DNA from: Methylobacterium goesingense | GTDB lineage: Bacteria > Pseudomonadota > Alphaproteobacteria > Rhizobiales > Beijerinckiaceae | Assembly: GCF_022179225.1 (NCBI RefSeq) | Contig: NZ_BPQL01000100.1 | Coordinates: 1-34,657 of the forward strand | Length of the DNA: 34,657 nt | Direction of reading: 5' to 3' | In this document: in pieces, positions 18,840 through 27,904 of the stretch | How the letters are laid out: each line of letters starts with the position of its first letter | Numbering within the stretch: the first letter of the stretch is position 1 | Program-made: the position numbers and the translations under genes | Notes under the pieces: model-generated | The model's input: the letters and a program-made list of their open reading frames with translations, nothing else | Told to the model about the DNA's origin: nothing | The model's database searches: none

Positions 18840-20030
18840 TCACCGGTCCACTTCGCCGAACACGATGTCCAGCGTGCCGAGCACGCAGGACACGTCAGCC
18901 AGCATGTGACCGCGGCACATCCAGTCCATCGCCTGGAGGTGGGCGAATCCCGGAGCGCGGATCTTGCAGCGATAGGGTTTGTTGGTGCCGTCGGAGACGA
19001 GGTAGACGCCGAACTCGCCCTTGGGCGCCTCGACGGCCGCGTAGACCTCACCGGCCGGCACGTGGAAACCCTCGGTGTAGAGTTTGAAGTGGTGGATCAG
19101 CGCCTCCATCGAGCGCTTCATCTCGCGGCGGGGCGGGGGCGCGATCTTGCCATCGGTAGCGGCGATCGGACCCTGACCGGCAGGCTCGCGCAGCTTGGCG
19201 CAGCACTGCTTCATGATCTTCACGGATTCCCGCATCTCTTCCATGCGGATCACCTGGCGATCGTAGGTGTCGCCGTTCTTCCCCACGGGAATGTCGAATT
19301 CCATTTCTTCGTAGCACTCGTAGGGCTGCGACTTGCGCAGGTCCCACGGAATGCCCGAACCGCGCACCATCACGCCCGAAAAGCCCCAGGCCATGGCCTC
19401 GTCCACGGTGACGATGCCGATGTCGACGTTGCGCTGCTTGAAGATGCGGTTGGCCATGACGAGGTTGTCGAGGTCGTCAACCACCTGCAGGAAGGGGTCG
19501 CAGAACGCCTCGATGTCGTCGATCAGCGCGGGCGGCAGGTCCTGGTGCACCCCGCCGGGCCGGAAGTAGTTCGCGTGGAGACGCGCCCCCGAGGCACGCT
19601 CGTAGAAGATCATCAGCTTCTCGCGCTCCTCGAAACCCCAGAGCGGAGGCGTGAGGGCGCCGACATCCATCGCCTGCGTGGTGACGTTGAGAAGATGGGA
19701 GAGGATGCGGCCGATCTCGCAGAACAGCACGCGGATGAGCTGGGCGCGACGCGGCACTTCGAGCCCGAGCAGCTTCTCGATCCCGAGGCAGAAGGCGTGC
19801 TCCTGATTCATCGGCGAGACGTAGTCGAGCCGGTCGAAATAGGGCGTCGCCTGAAGGTAGGTCTTGTGCTCGATCAGCTTCTCGGTGCCGCGGTGGAGCA
19901 GGCCGATATGCGGATCGACCCGCTCGACGATCTCGCCGTCGAGTTCCAGAACGAGACGCAGCACGCCGTGCGCCGCAGGGTGCTGGGGCCCGAAATTGAT
20001 CGCGAAGTTGCGGATATTGTGCTCGGTCAT
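18840..20030 (-). CDS. nuoD: NADH-quinone oxidoreductase subunit D
   Basis: Core 49-kDa-type subunit of complex I that lines the quinone site with NuoB. 396 residues. The start region [14 protein letters not shown] carries the conserved His and the quinone-site loop, followed by [14 protein letters not shown] and [17 protein letters not shown]. The C-terminus FGEVDR is the family end. It is separate from nuoC, unlike the fused E. coli nuoCD. A 16-nt gap follows nuoC. Confidence 0.98.
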   Translation of the reverse strand: MTEHNIRNFAINFGPQHPAAHGVLRLVLELDGEIVERVDPHIGLLHRGTEKLIEHKTYLQATPYFDRLDYVSPMNQEHAFCLGIEKLLGLEVPRRAQLIRVLFCEIGRILSHLLNVTTQAMDVGALTPPLWGFEEREKLMIFYERASGARLHANYFRPGGVHQDLPPALIDDIEAFCDPFLQVVDDLDNLVMANRIFKQRNVDIGIVTVDEAMAWGFSGVMVRGSGIPWDLRKSQPYECYEEMEFDIPVGKNGDTYDRQVIRMEEMRESVKIMKQCCAKLREPAGQGPIAATDGKIAPPPRREMKRSMEALIHHFKLYTEGFHVPAGEVYAAVEAPKGEFGVYLVSDGTNKPYRCKIRAPGFAHLQAMDWMCRGHMLADVSCVLGTLDIVFGEVDR

Positions 20031-20046
20031 GGCCTCGCTCCGCTGC

Positions 20047-20694
20047 TCAAGCCGACTTTTTCTCGTCGCCCGGGAGCACGTATTCGGTGCCCTCCCACGG
20101 CGAGAGGAAGTCGAAGTTCCGGAATTCCTGGGTGAGCTTCACGGGCTCGTAGACCACGCGCGCCTCGTCCTGGTCGTAGCGGACCTCGACGAAGCCCGTG
20201 AGCGGAAAGTCCTTGCGGAGGGGATGGCCCTCGAAACCGTAATCGGTGAGCAGCCGGCGCAGGTCCGGGTGGCCCGAGAACAGGATGCCGTAGAGATCGT
20301 AGGTCTCGCGCTCGAACCAGTTCGCGGCCGGGAACACCTCGATCACCGATGGGACGGGCGTCTGGTCGTCCGTCTGCACCTTCAGGCGGATGCGGGTGTT
20401 ATGGCGCAACGAGAGCAGGTGGTAGACCACGTCGAAGCGCTTCTCGCGGGCCGGATAGTCGGCGCCGCAGATGTCGATAAAGCAGCGGAAGGCGCAGGCC
20501 GGGTCGTCGCGCAGGTAGGTCAGCGCATAGACGATGTCGCTGGCCTGGACCACGAGGGTCAACTCGCCGAACGCGATCGCGCGGGACACGATCGCGGGCC
20601 CGAGTGCGCCGGCGATGTGGTCGCCGAGGCGCTCCAGCGCATCGGCGCCGGAAGTCGGGTTGGTGTGCGCGAGGATGCTGATGCCGTTGGTCAT
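20047..20694 (-). CDS. nuoC: NADH-quinone oxidoreductase subunit C
   Basis: 30-kDa-type peripheral subunit of complex I that braces NuoD and NuoB. 215 residues. The signature [41 protein letters not shown] is complete in blocks (for example [11 protein letters not shown] and [10 protein letters not shown]). A polar C-terminal tail ends DEKKSA. The start is 15 nt after the nuoB stop. Confidence 0.98.
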   Translation of the reverse strand: MTNGISILAHTNPTSGADALERLGDHIAGALGPAIVSRAIAFGELTLVVQASDIVYALTYLRDDPACAFRCFIDICGADYPAREKRFDVVYHLLSLRHNTRIRLKVQTDDQTPVPSVIEVFPAANWFERETYDLYGILFSGHPDLRRLLTDYGFEGHPLRKDFPLTGFVEVRYDQDEARVVYEPVKLTQEFRNFDFLSPWEGTEYVLPGDEKKSA

Positions 20695-20709
20695 GCAGTG
20701 CGTACTCCC

Positions 20710-21297
20710 TCAGCGCTCGATCGTGCCGGTGCGGCGGATCTTCTTCTGGAGTAGGAGCACGCCGTAGAGCAGCGCCTCGGCGGTGGGCGGGCAGCCCGGG
20801 ACGTAGATGTCCACCGGCACCACCCGGTCGCAGCCGCGCACCACCGAGTAGGAATAGTGGTAGTAGCCGCCACCGTTGGCGCAGGAGCCCATGGAGATCA
20901 CGTAGCGCGGCTCCGGCATCTGGTCGTAGACCTTGCGGAGCGCCGGGGCCATCTTGTTGGTGAGCGTGCCGGCGACGATCATCACGTCCGACTGGCGCGG
21001 GCTCCCGCGCGGCGCGAAACCGAAGCGCTCACAATCGTAACGCGGCATCGACATCTGCATCATCTCGACGGCGCAGCAGGCGAGGCCGAAGGTCATCCAC
21101 ATCAGCGAGCCGGTGCGGGCCCAGTTGATGAGGTCGTCCGTAGAGGTGACGAGGAAGCCGCGATCCGCGAGTTCGCTGTTGATCGACAGGAAGGTCGGGT
21201 CGTTGGCGCCCACCGGCAGGCCCGTATTGGGATCGATGATCCCCTTGGGGGCCGGTGCGATCGCCGGGGCGCGGGAGAGGTCGGGGCTGAAGGCCAT
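20710..21297 (-). CDS. nuoB: NADH-quinone oxidoreductase subunit B (N2 cluster)
   Basis: Peripheral subunit holding N2, the last iron-sulfur cluster before quinone. 195 residues. The N2 ligands are visible as the tandem Cys74-Cys75 ([10 protein letters not shown]), Cys139 (MGSCAN) and Cys169 (VPGCPP). About 35 residues of variable N-terminus precede the core. It starts 60 nt after the nuoA stop. Confidence 0.98.
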   Translation of the reverse strand: MAFSPDLSRAPAIAPAPKGIIDPNTGLPVGANDPTFLSINSELADRGFLVTSTDDLINWARTGSLMWMTFGLACCAVEMMQMSMPRYDCERFGFAPRGSPRQSDVMIVAGTLTNKMAPALRKVYDQMPEPRYVISMGSCANGGGYYHYSYSVVRGCDRVVPVDIYVPGCPPTAEALLYGVLLLQKKIRRTGTIER

Positions 21298-21357
21298 CGG
21301 TTTCTCGGGATCAGGCTTCGGACGGTCGGACTTCGAGGATTGCGCGATTCGGGGGCG

Positions 21358-21723
21358 CTAGTCCCATTCGAGGGCGCCCTTGCGCCACTCGTAGACGAAG
21401 CCGACGGTCAGAACGCCGAGGAAGGCCATCATCGACCACATGCCGAACCAGCCGAGTTCCCCGAAGGTGATGGCCCAGGGAAACAGGAATGCGACTTCGA
21501 GATCGAAGATGATGAATAGGATCGCCACGAGATAGAAGCGGACGTCGAACTTCATGCGCGCGTCATCGAACGCGTTGAAACCGCACTCGTAAGCCGACAA
21601 CTTCTCAGGATCGGGGCTGTTATAGGCAACGAGGAACGGTGCCACGAGGAGCGCCACGGCGATGAACATCGACACGCCGATGAAGACGATGAGCGGCAGG
21701 TAATCTGCCATCAGGCCGGTCAT
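21358..21723 (-). CDS. nuoA: NADH-quinone oxidoreductase subunit A
   Basis: First gene of the complex I operon. 121-residue membrane subunit with three helices. The family signature [20 protein letters not shown] and [12 protein letters not shown] (loop and helix 2) are intact. ATG 21723 has GAGAGG at ideal spacing and is preferred over the internal ATG 21711. An open extension to 21792 is not family-like. Confidence 0.97.
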   Translation of the reverse strand: MTGLMADYLPLIVFIGVSMFIAVALLVAPFLVAYNSPDPEKLSAYECGFNAFDDARMKFDVRFYLVAILFIIFDLEVAFLFPWAITFGELGWFGMWSMMAFLGVLTVGFVYEWRKGALEWD

Positions 21724-21813
21724 GCTGGACCTCTCGTGTTCGCGGGCATCCGGGGCGCCCCGGGCAGGGCCGGACACATGGAATTGCTCCAATGCCAGAC
21801 TGCACGGGCGCGA

Positions 21814-21842
21814 GGCTTAGACGAGCCCCCGAGGTGAAACAA
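21814..21842 (-). promoter_or_regulatory. weak promoter candidate for the nuo operon
   Basis: On the minus strand TTGTTT (21842-21837) and TAAGCC (21819-21814) are spaced by 17 bases and lie about 90 bases upstream of nuoA. Neither hexamer is a strong match. This is the best sigma70-like pair I found in the first 200 bases upstream of the operon; a start elsewhere in the 424-base gap is possible. Confidence 0.22.
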
Positions 21843-21968
21843 GGGCGTCGTGCGTCGCACAATTTCAGCCATGCGGCTCAGGTAGTTCTCCTCTCGTTCC
21901 GCACAACACGACCGATCCGCGCAGGGGAAACGGCGGCCGGGTTCTTGCAGGACCGAATGGCGGCCTTA

Positions 21969-21980
21969 CTGGTATACCAG
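21969..21980. promoter_or_regulatory. perfect palindrome CTGGTATACCAG, possible GntR/FadR-type operator
   Basis: This 12-base perfect palindrome is an AT-containing island between nuoA and the divergent glycosyltransferase gene. The TGGT...ACCA half-sites resemble operators of FCD-type GntR regulators (for example UxuR/ExuR or FadR sites). It lies about 245 bases upstream of nuoA and 170 bases upstream of the glycosyltransferase. No regulator gene is nearby in the window. Confidence 0.4.
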
Positions 21981-22052
21981 ACCGCGCGAGCCGGGGATAT
22001 CGGGGACATCTGGGACGAAGTGTCAGGCGGGGCTGGCGGACTCCGAACCTCG

Positions 22053-22077
22053 GGAACCATAACCTTGGCCGTCTGTT
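22053..22077 (+). promoter_or_regulatory. EcfG-like (general stress sigma) promoter candidate
   Basis: GGAAC (22053-22057), N16, TGTT (22074-22077) matches the alphaproteobacterial EcfG consensus GGAAC-N16/17-CGTT with one mismatch. It lies about 70-95 bases upstream of the glycosyltransferase start, so the leader would be about 60 nt. The -10-type element is short, so a chance match is possible. Confidence 0.4.
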
Positions 22078-22147
22078 TCGTTCATGTCCCACTCAGGCCG
22101 GATCGCGTTAGGTCGGCGCAACAATTCGACCTCACAGGAGACGCTTC

Positions 22148-23296
22148 GTGCGCATTGCTCAGATTGCTCCGCTCTCGGAGGCGGTACCCCCGAAGTTCTA
22201 CGGCGGCACCGAGCGCGTGGTGTCCTGGATCACGGAAGAGCTGGTCCGCCAGGGCCACGACGTGACCCTGTTCGCGAGCGGCGACTCAGAGACTTCAGCC
22301 AAGCTGGCTGCCTGCACGCCGGAAGGTCTGCGACTCCTCGGCTACCGGGATCACACCGCGAGCCATCTCGCCATGTTGCACCACGTGCACAAGCGGGCTC
22401 ATGAATTCGATATCCTGCACTTCCACATCGACCTGCTTCAGTATCCGATGTTCGAGGACCTGAACCACAAGTGCCTCACGACGATGCACGGTCGCCTCGA
22501 CGTGCCGGATTTCATGCCGGTTTACCGGACCTTCACGGGCATGCCCCTGGTGTCGATCTCGGACAACCAGCGTGATCCGATGCCCGAGAATGTCAACTGG
22601 CTCTCGACCATCCATCACGGACTTCCGGCCCAGAACTGCCCGTTCTACCCGGAGGCCAAGGATCTAGACGATAAGGGCGGCTACCTGGCGTTCCTCGGCC
22701 GCATCTCCCCGGAGAAGCGCCCCGACCGCGCCATCGAGATGGCGATCCGCTCGGGCGTGAAGCTCAAGATCGCCGCCAAGGTCGACAAGGCTGACCAGGA
22801 TTACTGGGACGAGGTCATCGAGCCGATGATCCACCATCCCCTCGTCGAGTTCATCGGCGAGATCAACGAGGAGCAGAAGAAGGACTTCCTCGGCAACGCC
22901 TTGGCGCTGGCCTTCCCGATCGACTGGCCGGAGCCCTTCGGCCTCGTCATGATCGAGGCGATGTCGGCCGGTACGCCGGTGATCGCCTTCCGCAACGGTT
23001 CCGTGCCGGAAGTCATCGCCGATGGCGTTTCGGGTGTTCTCTGCGACTCGATGGACGATGCCGTGGCGGCGGTCCACAAGGTCAAGACCATGAGCCGGGC
23101 CGGCGTGCGCAAGCACTTCGAGTCCCAGTTCACCGCCGAGTGCATGGTGCGCAAGTACGTCGCCGCCTACGAGCAGCTGCTCGCCGGCTCCGCCGACATC
23201 ATCAAGCTGCCGCACACCGGCGCGTTCTCCTCGCATTATGGCGAGATGAACGGCTCGTCCCTGCCGTCGATCTCCGTCGCGGCCATGCCGGCCTGA
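22148..23296 (+). CDS. glycosyltransferase family 4 protein
   Basis: Retaining GT-B glycosyltransferase of 382 residues; donor and acceptor are unknown. The N-terminal IAPLSEAVPPKFYGGTERVV is the glycine-rich entry loop seen in GT4 enzymes. The middle FLGRISPEKRPDRAIEMA is the phosphate-binding region. The EX7E catalytic motif is at 262-270 (EPFGLVMIE), followed by AMSAGTPVIAFRNGSVPEVI. The start is GTG 22148 with AGGAGA 7 nt upstream. It has no signal peptide or membrane segment, so it acts in the cytoplasm. The next gene, after 162 bases and a terminator-like hairpin, is a debranching-enzyme-like protein. That partnership and the stress-type promoter suggest a storage or protective glycan. 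Confidence 0.92.
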   Translation: MRIAQIAPLSEAVPPKFYGGTERVVSWITEELVRQGHDVTLFASGDSETSAKLAACTPEGLRLLGYRDHTASHLAMLHHVHKRAHEFDILHFHIDLLQYPMFEDLNHKCLTTMHGRLDVPDFMPVYRTFTGMPLVSISDNQRDPMPENVNWLSTIHHGLPAQNCPFYPEAKDLDDKGGYLAFLGRISPEKRPDRAIEMAIRSGVKLKIAAKVDKADQDYWDEVIEPMIHHPLVEFIGEINEEQKKDFLGNALALAFPIDWPEPFGLVMIEAMSAGTPVIAFRNGSVPEVIADGVSGVLCDSMDDAVAAVHKVKTMSRAGVRKHFESQFTAECMVRKYVAAYEQLLAGSADIIKLPHTGAFSSHYGEMNGSSLPSISVAAMPA

Positions 23297-23386
23297 CGAC
23301 CGGTCCGCCGGGCTGTCCGGCATCGCTCTTGCTCGGTGCCGGTTCGGGCTGGCGCCGCAAGATTGCCGCACTACCTCTGCCTTTGA

Positions 23387-23425
23387 GGGCCGCCGCGCCG
23401 CAATTTTGCGACCGGCGGCCCTTTT
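23387..23425 (+). terminator. intrinsic terminator between the glycosyltransferase and debranching-like genes
   Basis: A perfect 9-bp stem, GGGCCGCCG (23387-23395) with CGGCGGCCC (23413-23421), is followed by TTTT. Inside its loop a second hairpin, CGCAA with TTGCG, can form. Only four U residues follow, so termination may be partial and act as an attenuator for the downstream gene. Confidence 0.55.
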
Positions 23426-23458
23426 CGATTCGACCCCCATCTCCGGAGACGCGCAGGC

Positions 23459-25789
23459 ATGGCAGCGGACACTCTCAAGGCGACCTCCGAGACCGCGCCC
23501 GAGGCGCGGATTCCCCATGGCTTCCAGGACGCCGACGAAGTTCTGCCGCAGTATCATATCGAGGCGCAGACCTCGCTCGTGGAGCGTCCGCTGCGCTCGC
23601 TGAAGTACGGCGAGGCCTTCGCGGTCCTCGATAGCTACGGCGACATCGGCGTGCTGCCCGGGCCCGAAGGCCTCTACTTCCAGGACACGCGCTACCTCTC
23701 ACGCATGCACGTCACCATCGAGGACCAGCGCCCGCTGTTGCTCTCCTCGGTGATGCAGGACGACAACGGCGCGCTGAGCGTCGACATGACGACGCCCGAC
23801 ATCCGTATCGACGCCCATGACGAGACCACGATTCCGCGCGAACTGATCGCCATCGAGCGCACCAAGTTCCTGTTCCGAGGCGCCTGCTACGACCGGATCG
23901 GCCTGCGCAACTATGATTCGCGTCACTGGCACCTGAAGGTCGCCGTCACCTTCGACGCGGATTTCCGCGATCTCTTCGAGGTGCGCGGCATGGACCGTCC
24001 GGTGCGCGGCAAGCGCAGCGTGCAGGTGTCCAGCGAATCCGAGGTCCAGTTCCGCTATGTCGGCCTCGACGAGGTCGTGCGCACCACCAGCCTGCATTTC
24101 GGCCCGACGCCCAAGCACATCGAGCCCGGCCGGGCCGAGTTCGTCGTCTCCCTGCCACCGGGCGGGCGCGCCTCGCTGTTCCTGCGGGTGGTGTTCGAAT
24201 CGCACCGCGCCTTCATCAGCGCACCGGCGGCCGAGCGCGTCGGCGAGGATGCGGCCGCCGGCCTGTCCCACGCGGCCGGCAGCACGGCCTCCGCGCGTCA
24301 CCCGAAGGGCCTCGCCGAAGGCGTGATCTTCGCCCGCGCCTACCGCGATTCGCGCCGCGACCTGCGCCAGCTCACCGCCGGCATCACCACGATCATCTCG
24401 TCGAACGACCAGTTCAACGAAGCTGCCTGCCGGGCGACCGCCGACCTCTACATGCTGGCGAGCCGCACGCCGGAGGGCATCTACCCCTTCGCCGGCATCC
24501 CCTGGTACTCCACGGTGTTCGGACGCGACGGCATCATCACCGCGATGATGGCCCTTTGGATCGACCCGAATTTCGGCAAGGGCGTTCTGCGCTACCTCGC
24601 CTCGACCCAGGCGAAGGCCGTCGATCCGGCCGCCGACGCGCAGCCCGGCAAGGTGCTGCACGAGACGCGGCGCGGCGAGATGGCGATGCTCGGCGAGGTC
24701 CCGTTCCGGCACTATTACGGCACCATCGACGGCACGCCGCTCTTCGTGATGCTGGCCTGGGAATACTATTCCGTCACCGGCGATCGGGACACCATCGCGG
24801 CGATCTGGCCGGCCCTCGAGCTCGCCCTGGAGTGGATGAACCGCTACGGCGACCGCGACGGCGACGGGTTCGTGGAATACGCCCGCGACACCGATAAGGG
24901 CCTGGAGAACCAGGGCTGGAAGGACAGCCACGACTCGATCTTCCATGCCGACGGCAACCTCGCCAAGGGGCCAATCGCTCTCTGCGAGGTGCAGGGCTAC
25001 GTCTACGCGGCCAAGAACGGGGCCGCAAAGCTTGCCGCCCTGCTCGGCCACGACGACCTCGCCCACCGTCTCGGCCAGGAGGCTCGCGCCCTGCGCGAGC
25101 GCTTCGACGAGGCCTTCTGGTGTGAGGAGATCGGCACCTACGCGCTGGCGCTGGACGGCGAGAAGCGGCAATGCGCCGTGCGCTCGTCCAATGCGGGCCA
25201 CGCGCTCTTCACGGGCATCGCCCTGCCGGAGCGGGCGGCGCGTGTGGCCGCCAATCTCCTGTCGAAGGACGGATTCAACGGTTGGGGCGTGCGCACGATC
25301 GCCCGGGGCGAGGCCCGCTATAACCCGATGTCCTATCATAACGGCTCCATCTGGCCGCACGACAACGCACTGATCGCCCTCGGGCTCGCCCGCTACGACC
25401 TCAAGCCGGAGGCCGCACGGATCTTCCAGGGCATGTTCGACACCGCCCTCTACCAGGACCAGAAGCGCTTGCCGGAGCTGTTCTGCGGCTTCATGCGGCG
25501 CCACCAGCGCGGACCGGTCTCCTACCCGGTGGCCTGCTCGCCACAGGCCTGGGCGGCGGCGGCCCCCTTCGCGTTCCTGGCGGCCTGCCTCGGCCTGGAG
25601 ATCGACCACGATCGCAACCGGGTCCGCTTCCGCAACCCGATCCTGCCGTCCTTCCTCGACGGAGTCTCGATCTTCAACCTGAAGCTCGGAACCTCACGGG
25701 TGGACTTGCGCCTGCAGCGCTACGGCGAGGACGTGACGGTCAACGTCCTGCGCCGGACCGGAGACGCGCAGATCTCGCTGCTGAAGTAG
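23459..25789 (+). CDS. glycogen-debranching-like protein (GDE N-terminal domain plus six-hairpin glycosidase fold)
   Basis: 776-residue cytoplasmic protein often named amylo-alpha-1,6-glucosidase. The N-terminal beta domain (about 45-250) has the family opening GEAFAVLDSYGDIG and GLYFQDTRYLSRM. The C-terminal (alpha/alpha)6 barrel (about 300-740) contains YPFAGIPWYSTVFGRDGIIT (about 340-360), GLENQGWKDSHDSIF (about 480-495) and NPMSYHNGSIWPHDNAL. The acidic residues in these blocks are candidate catalytic ones by analogy with inverting six-hairpin glycosidases. The family has no well-established substrate, so true glycogen debranching is unproven. ATG 23459 follows a GGAG at moderate distance. 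Its pairing with a GT4 enzyme implies a shared sugar substrate. Confidence 0.88.
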   Translation: MAADTLKATSETAPEARIPHGFQDADEVLPQYHIEAQTSLVERPLRSLKYGEAFAVLDSYGDIGVLPGPEGLYFQDTRYLSRMHVTIEDQRPLLLSSVMQDDNGALSVDMTTPDIRIDAHDETTIPRELIAIERTKFLFRGACYDRIGLRNYDSRHWHLKVAVTFDADFRDLFEVRGMDRPVRGKRSVQVSSESEVQFRYVGLDEVVRTTSLHFGPTPKHIEPGRAEFVVSLPPGGRASLFLRVVFESHRAFISAPAAERVGEDAAAGLSHAAGSTASARHPKGLAEGVIFARAYRDSRRDLRQLTAGITTIISSNDQFNEAACRATADLYMLASRTPEGIYPFAGIPWYSTVFGRDGIITAMMALWIDPNFGKGVLRYLASTQAKAVDPAADAQPGKVLHETRRGEMAMLGEVPFRHYYGTIDGTPLFVMLAWEYYSVTGDRDTIAAIWPALELALEWMNRYGDRDGDGFVEYARDTDKGLENQGWKDSHDSIFHADGNLAKGPIALCEVQGYVYAAKNGAAKLAALLGHDDLAHRLGQEARALRERFDEAFWCEEIGTYALALDGEKRQCAVRSSNAGHALFTGIALPERAARVAANLLSKDGFNGWGVRTIARGEARYNPMSYHNGSIWPHDNALIALGLARYDLKPEAARIFQGMFDTALYQDQKRLPELFCGFMRRHQRGPVSYPVACSPQAWAAAAPFAFLAACLGLEIDHDRNRVRFRNPILPSFLDGVSIFNLKLGTSRVDLRLQRYGEDVTVNVLRRTGDAQISLLK

Positions 25790-25888
25790 GGGCGACGCTT
25801 TGAGCCGGGGTCCGGGCGAACCCGTGACCTCGGCGACGAAGCCAGGCTTCTCCCCTCTCCCCTCCCCCAGGAGGGAGGATTAGGCTCG

Positions 25889-25926
25889 AAAAACGAAAAA
25901 CGCCGCCCTCCCGAAGGAGGACGGCG
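25889..25926 (-). terminator. infC intrinsic terminator with UUCG tetraloop
   Basis: On the minus strand an 11-bp stem (25926-25916 with 25911-25901, one G-U pair) is closed by a UUCG loop. It is followed by TTTTT and, after CG, a second T-run. It begins 35 bases after the infC stop. A second hairpin, CCTCC with GGAGG at about 25861-25874, lies beyond it, on the side of the plus-strand debranching gene. Confidence 0.9.
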
Positions 25927-25960
25927 CGTGGCATCGAATGCGATCTTGGAAATCGCCGCT

Positions 25961-26503
25961 TCAGCGCGGCGCCAGGATCATGATCATCTGGCGGCCTTCG
26001 AGCATCGGCTCGCTCTCGACCTTGGCGATCTCCTGGGTCTCGTTCTTGACCCGCTCCAGTAGGCGCAGGCCGATATCCTGGTGGGCCATCTCGCGGCCGC
26101 GGAAGCGCAGGGTCACCTTGACCTTGTCGCCCTCCTCGAAGAACCGGATCACGGCCTTCATCTTCGTGTCGTAGTCGTGCTTGTCGATGCCGGGCCGGAG
26201 CTTGATCTCCTTGACCTCAACCGTCTTCTGCTTCTTGCGCGCTTCGTTCTGCTTCTTCTGTTCGTTGAAGCGGAAGCGGCCGTAATCGAGGAGCTTGCAG
26301 ACGGGAGGGACGGAGTTCGGCGCGATCTCCACGAGATCGAGGCCGGCTTCCTCGGCCATCGCGATGGCGTCGAAGAAGGCGACGACGCCACGGTTCTGCC
26401 CGGTATCGTCGATGAGCTGCACTTCGCGAACGCCACGGATATCCCGGTTGGCGCGCGGCCCGTCCTTCTGCGGGGCCGGCATAGCTCTCATTGGTCTACG
26501 AAT
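25961..26503 (-). CDS. infC: translation initiation factor IF-3, AUU start codon
   Basis: Binds the 30S subunit and enforces correct start-codon and initiator-tRNA selection. 180 residues from an ATT start at 26503. The N-domain has [16 protein letters not shown], the linker [23 protein letters not shown] is lysine-rich, and the C-domain ends MIMILAPR. The first ATG in frame (26491) lies 20 nt from the ribosome site AGGAG, whereas ATT 26503 lies 9 nt from it. ATT also yields MRRPMRAMP, matching the MRRP start usual in relatives. AUU starts are the classic device by which IF-3 limits its own translation. No rpmI or rplT follows; the gene ends at its own terminator. Confidence 0.95.
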   Translation of the reverse strand: MRRPMRAMPAPQKDGPRANRDIRGVREVQLIDDTGQNRGVVAFFDAIAMAEEAGLDLVEIAPNSVPPVCKLLDYGRFRFNEQKKQNEARKKQKTVEVKEIKLRPGIDKHDYDTKMKAVIRFFEEGDKVKVTLRFRGREMAHQDIGLRLLERVKNETQEIAKVESEPMLEGRQMIMILAPR

Positions 26504-26549
26504 GGCTTTGATCTCCTGATGAAACGACGAAATGGCAGCCCACGAATCC

Positions 26550-26567
26550 CAACCTCACTCGAGGTTG
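26550..26567 (-). promoter_or_regulatory. infC leader hairpin
   Basis: On the minus strand CAACCTC pairs with GAGGTTG (7 bp) around a GAGT loop, ending about 45 nt before the infC start. Further upstream TTGACT (26632-26627) is a good -35 element without a convincing -10. The rest of the 174-base spacer to the glycosyltransferase gene holds no open frame of note. Confidence 0.35.
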
Positions 26568-26677
26568 ATCCTGGCCACCCGCCGCGCACGAAATTCGGTG
26601 CGACACCTTGACTGAACTCTCGCCCAAGTCAACACGGCCGACGGGCTTTGGTTCAAACGCCGCGGCACTTCTCCGGG

Positions 26678-27904
26678 TCAGGAGCGCGGCGCCCGGCTGG
26701 CGATGAGATCGGCGTAGACGGCCAGCGTCTCTCCGACCATGCCTTCGAGGGAAAAATGCGCCTCCACATGCGCCCGCCCCCGCCGGGTCATGGCATCGCG
26801 GGCGCTGGCGCCGAGGCTAAGGGCCTCCGCGAGGGCATCCGCCAGGGCGGCGGCATCCCCGGGCGGCACGCGCCAACCCGTCCGTTGGGCGGCCGGCACC
26901 TCGGGCGGGGCCAGGACCGTCTCCGGCACGGCGCCGAGATCCGAGACCACGACGGGCGTCCCGAGAGCCTGGGCCTCCACCGCCGATCGCCCGAAGGCCT
27001 CGGGCTCCACCGAGGGCACCGCCACCACCGAGGCCGCCCGGAACGCCGCCGGCATGTCGGTGCAATGCCCGACCCGGTGCACGATGCCGGACAAGCCGCG
27101 GGCGGCAATGAGGGCGTCGAGCTCGCGCTCGTAGGCGACGCGGCCTTGCGGATCCCCGGCGAGAACCACGGCCACTTCGGTCAGCCCCCGGTCGCGCATC
27201 AGCGCCGCCGCCTCGATGAGCACCCGCTGGCCCTTCCATCCGGTGAGCCGCGCGGCCAGCAGCACCACGCGCTCATGGGGCGCCACGCCCCATGCCCGGC
27301 GCAGAGCCTCGACCCGGGCCGGGGGGACCGCCCCGGGGGTGAACAGGGCGAGGTCGGTGCCGCGATGGATCACCCGGACCCGGTCGCCCGCCTGCTCCGC
27401 GTGCAGGCTGCGGATCAGGTCCGCCGTATAGTGCGAGTTCGCGATGACCACATCGCCGCGCGCCATCACGGAATTGTACAGGACCTTCACGCCGGTGCGG
27501 CCGGAATAGCTGCCGTGATAGGTGGTGACGAAGGGCAGCTTCAGGCGCCGCGCCGCGCCCAGAGCCACCCAGGCGGGGGCCCGCGACCGGGCATGGACGA
27601 TCTGCACGCCCTCGCGGCGGCACAGACGCGCGAGGCGCCCGACATTCAGCGCCATGGCGAGCGGGTTCTTCGAGGCCGCCGGGAAGGGCAGCCAGATGCC
27701 GCCCTTGGCCTGAAGCTCGCCGACGAGGCGTCCGCCCTCCGTCGCGACCAGCGCCCGCGCCCCGGCGGCGGCCAGGGCGGCGGCGACGTCCACGGTGGTG
27801 CGCTCGGCCCCGCCTGCGTCGAGTTCGGGGATGATCTGCAGGATGGTGGCGCCGGAAAGCGGGACTCGATCGCTCGGGAAGCCGCCGCGAACTTCGCCGC
27901 TCAC
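26678..27904 (-). CDS. glycosyltransferase family 4 protein
   Basis: Cytoplasmic GT-B glycosyltransferase of 408 residues, unrelated in detail to the one at 22148. The N-terminus has ILQIIPELDAGGAERT, the donor-side entry loop of GT4 enzymes acting on envelope or capsule sugars. Then come VHARSRAPAW, TTYHGSYSGRTGVK and the catalytic EX7E motif near 301-310 (EAFGRSAVE), followed by AQALGTPVVVSDLGAVPE. No ATG fits. GTG 27904 has GAGG at suitable distance and its GTGA overlaps the stop of a 30-codon upstream frame. An open frame reaching 28381 runs back under the divergent hydrolase gene and is not real. The acceptor is unknown, but the family suggests lipopolysaccharide or exopolysaccharide assembly. 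It is followed by infC after 174 bases, probably as a separate unit. Confidence 0.88.
   Translation of the reverse strand: MSGEVRGGFPSDRVPLSGATILQIIPELDAGGAERTTVDVAAALAAAGARALVATEGGRLVGELQAKGGIWLPFPAASKNPLAMALNVGRLARLCRREGVQIVHARSRAPAWVALGAARRLKLPFVTTYHGSYSGRTGVKVLYNSVMARGDVVIANSHYTADLIRSLHAEQAGDRVRVIHRGTDLALFTPGAVPPARVEALRRAWGVAPHERVVLLAARLTGWKGQRVLIEAAALMRDRGLTEVAVVLAGDPQGRVAYERELDALIAARGLSGIVHRVGHCTDMPAAFRAASVVAVPSVEPEAFGRSAVEAQALGTPVVVSDLGAVPETVLAPPEVPAAQRTGWRVPPGDAAALADALAEALSLGASARDAMTRRGRAHVEAHFSLEGMVGETLAVYADLIASRAPRS

Noticed and set aside
23699..25609. Minus-strand open frame of 636 codons opposite the debranching-like gene
   Set aside because: No recognisable motif, low-complexity composition, and the plus-strand protein has clear family blocks throughout.
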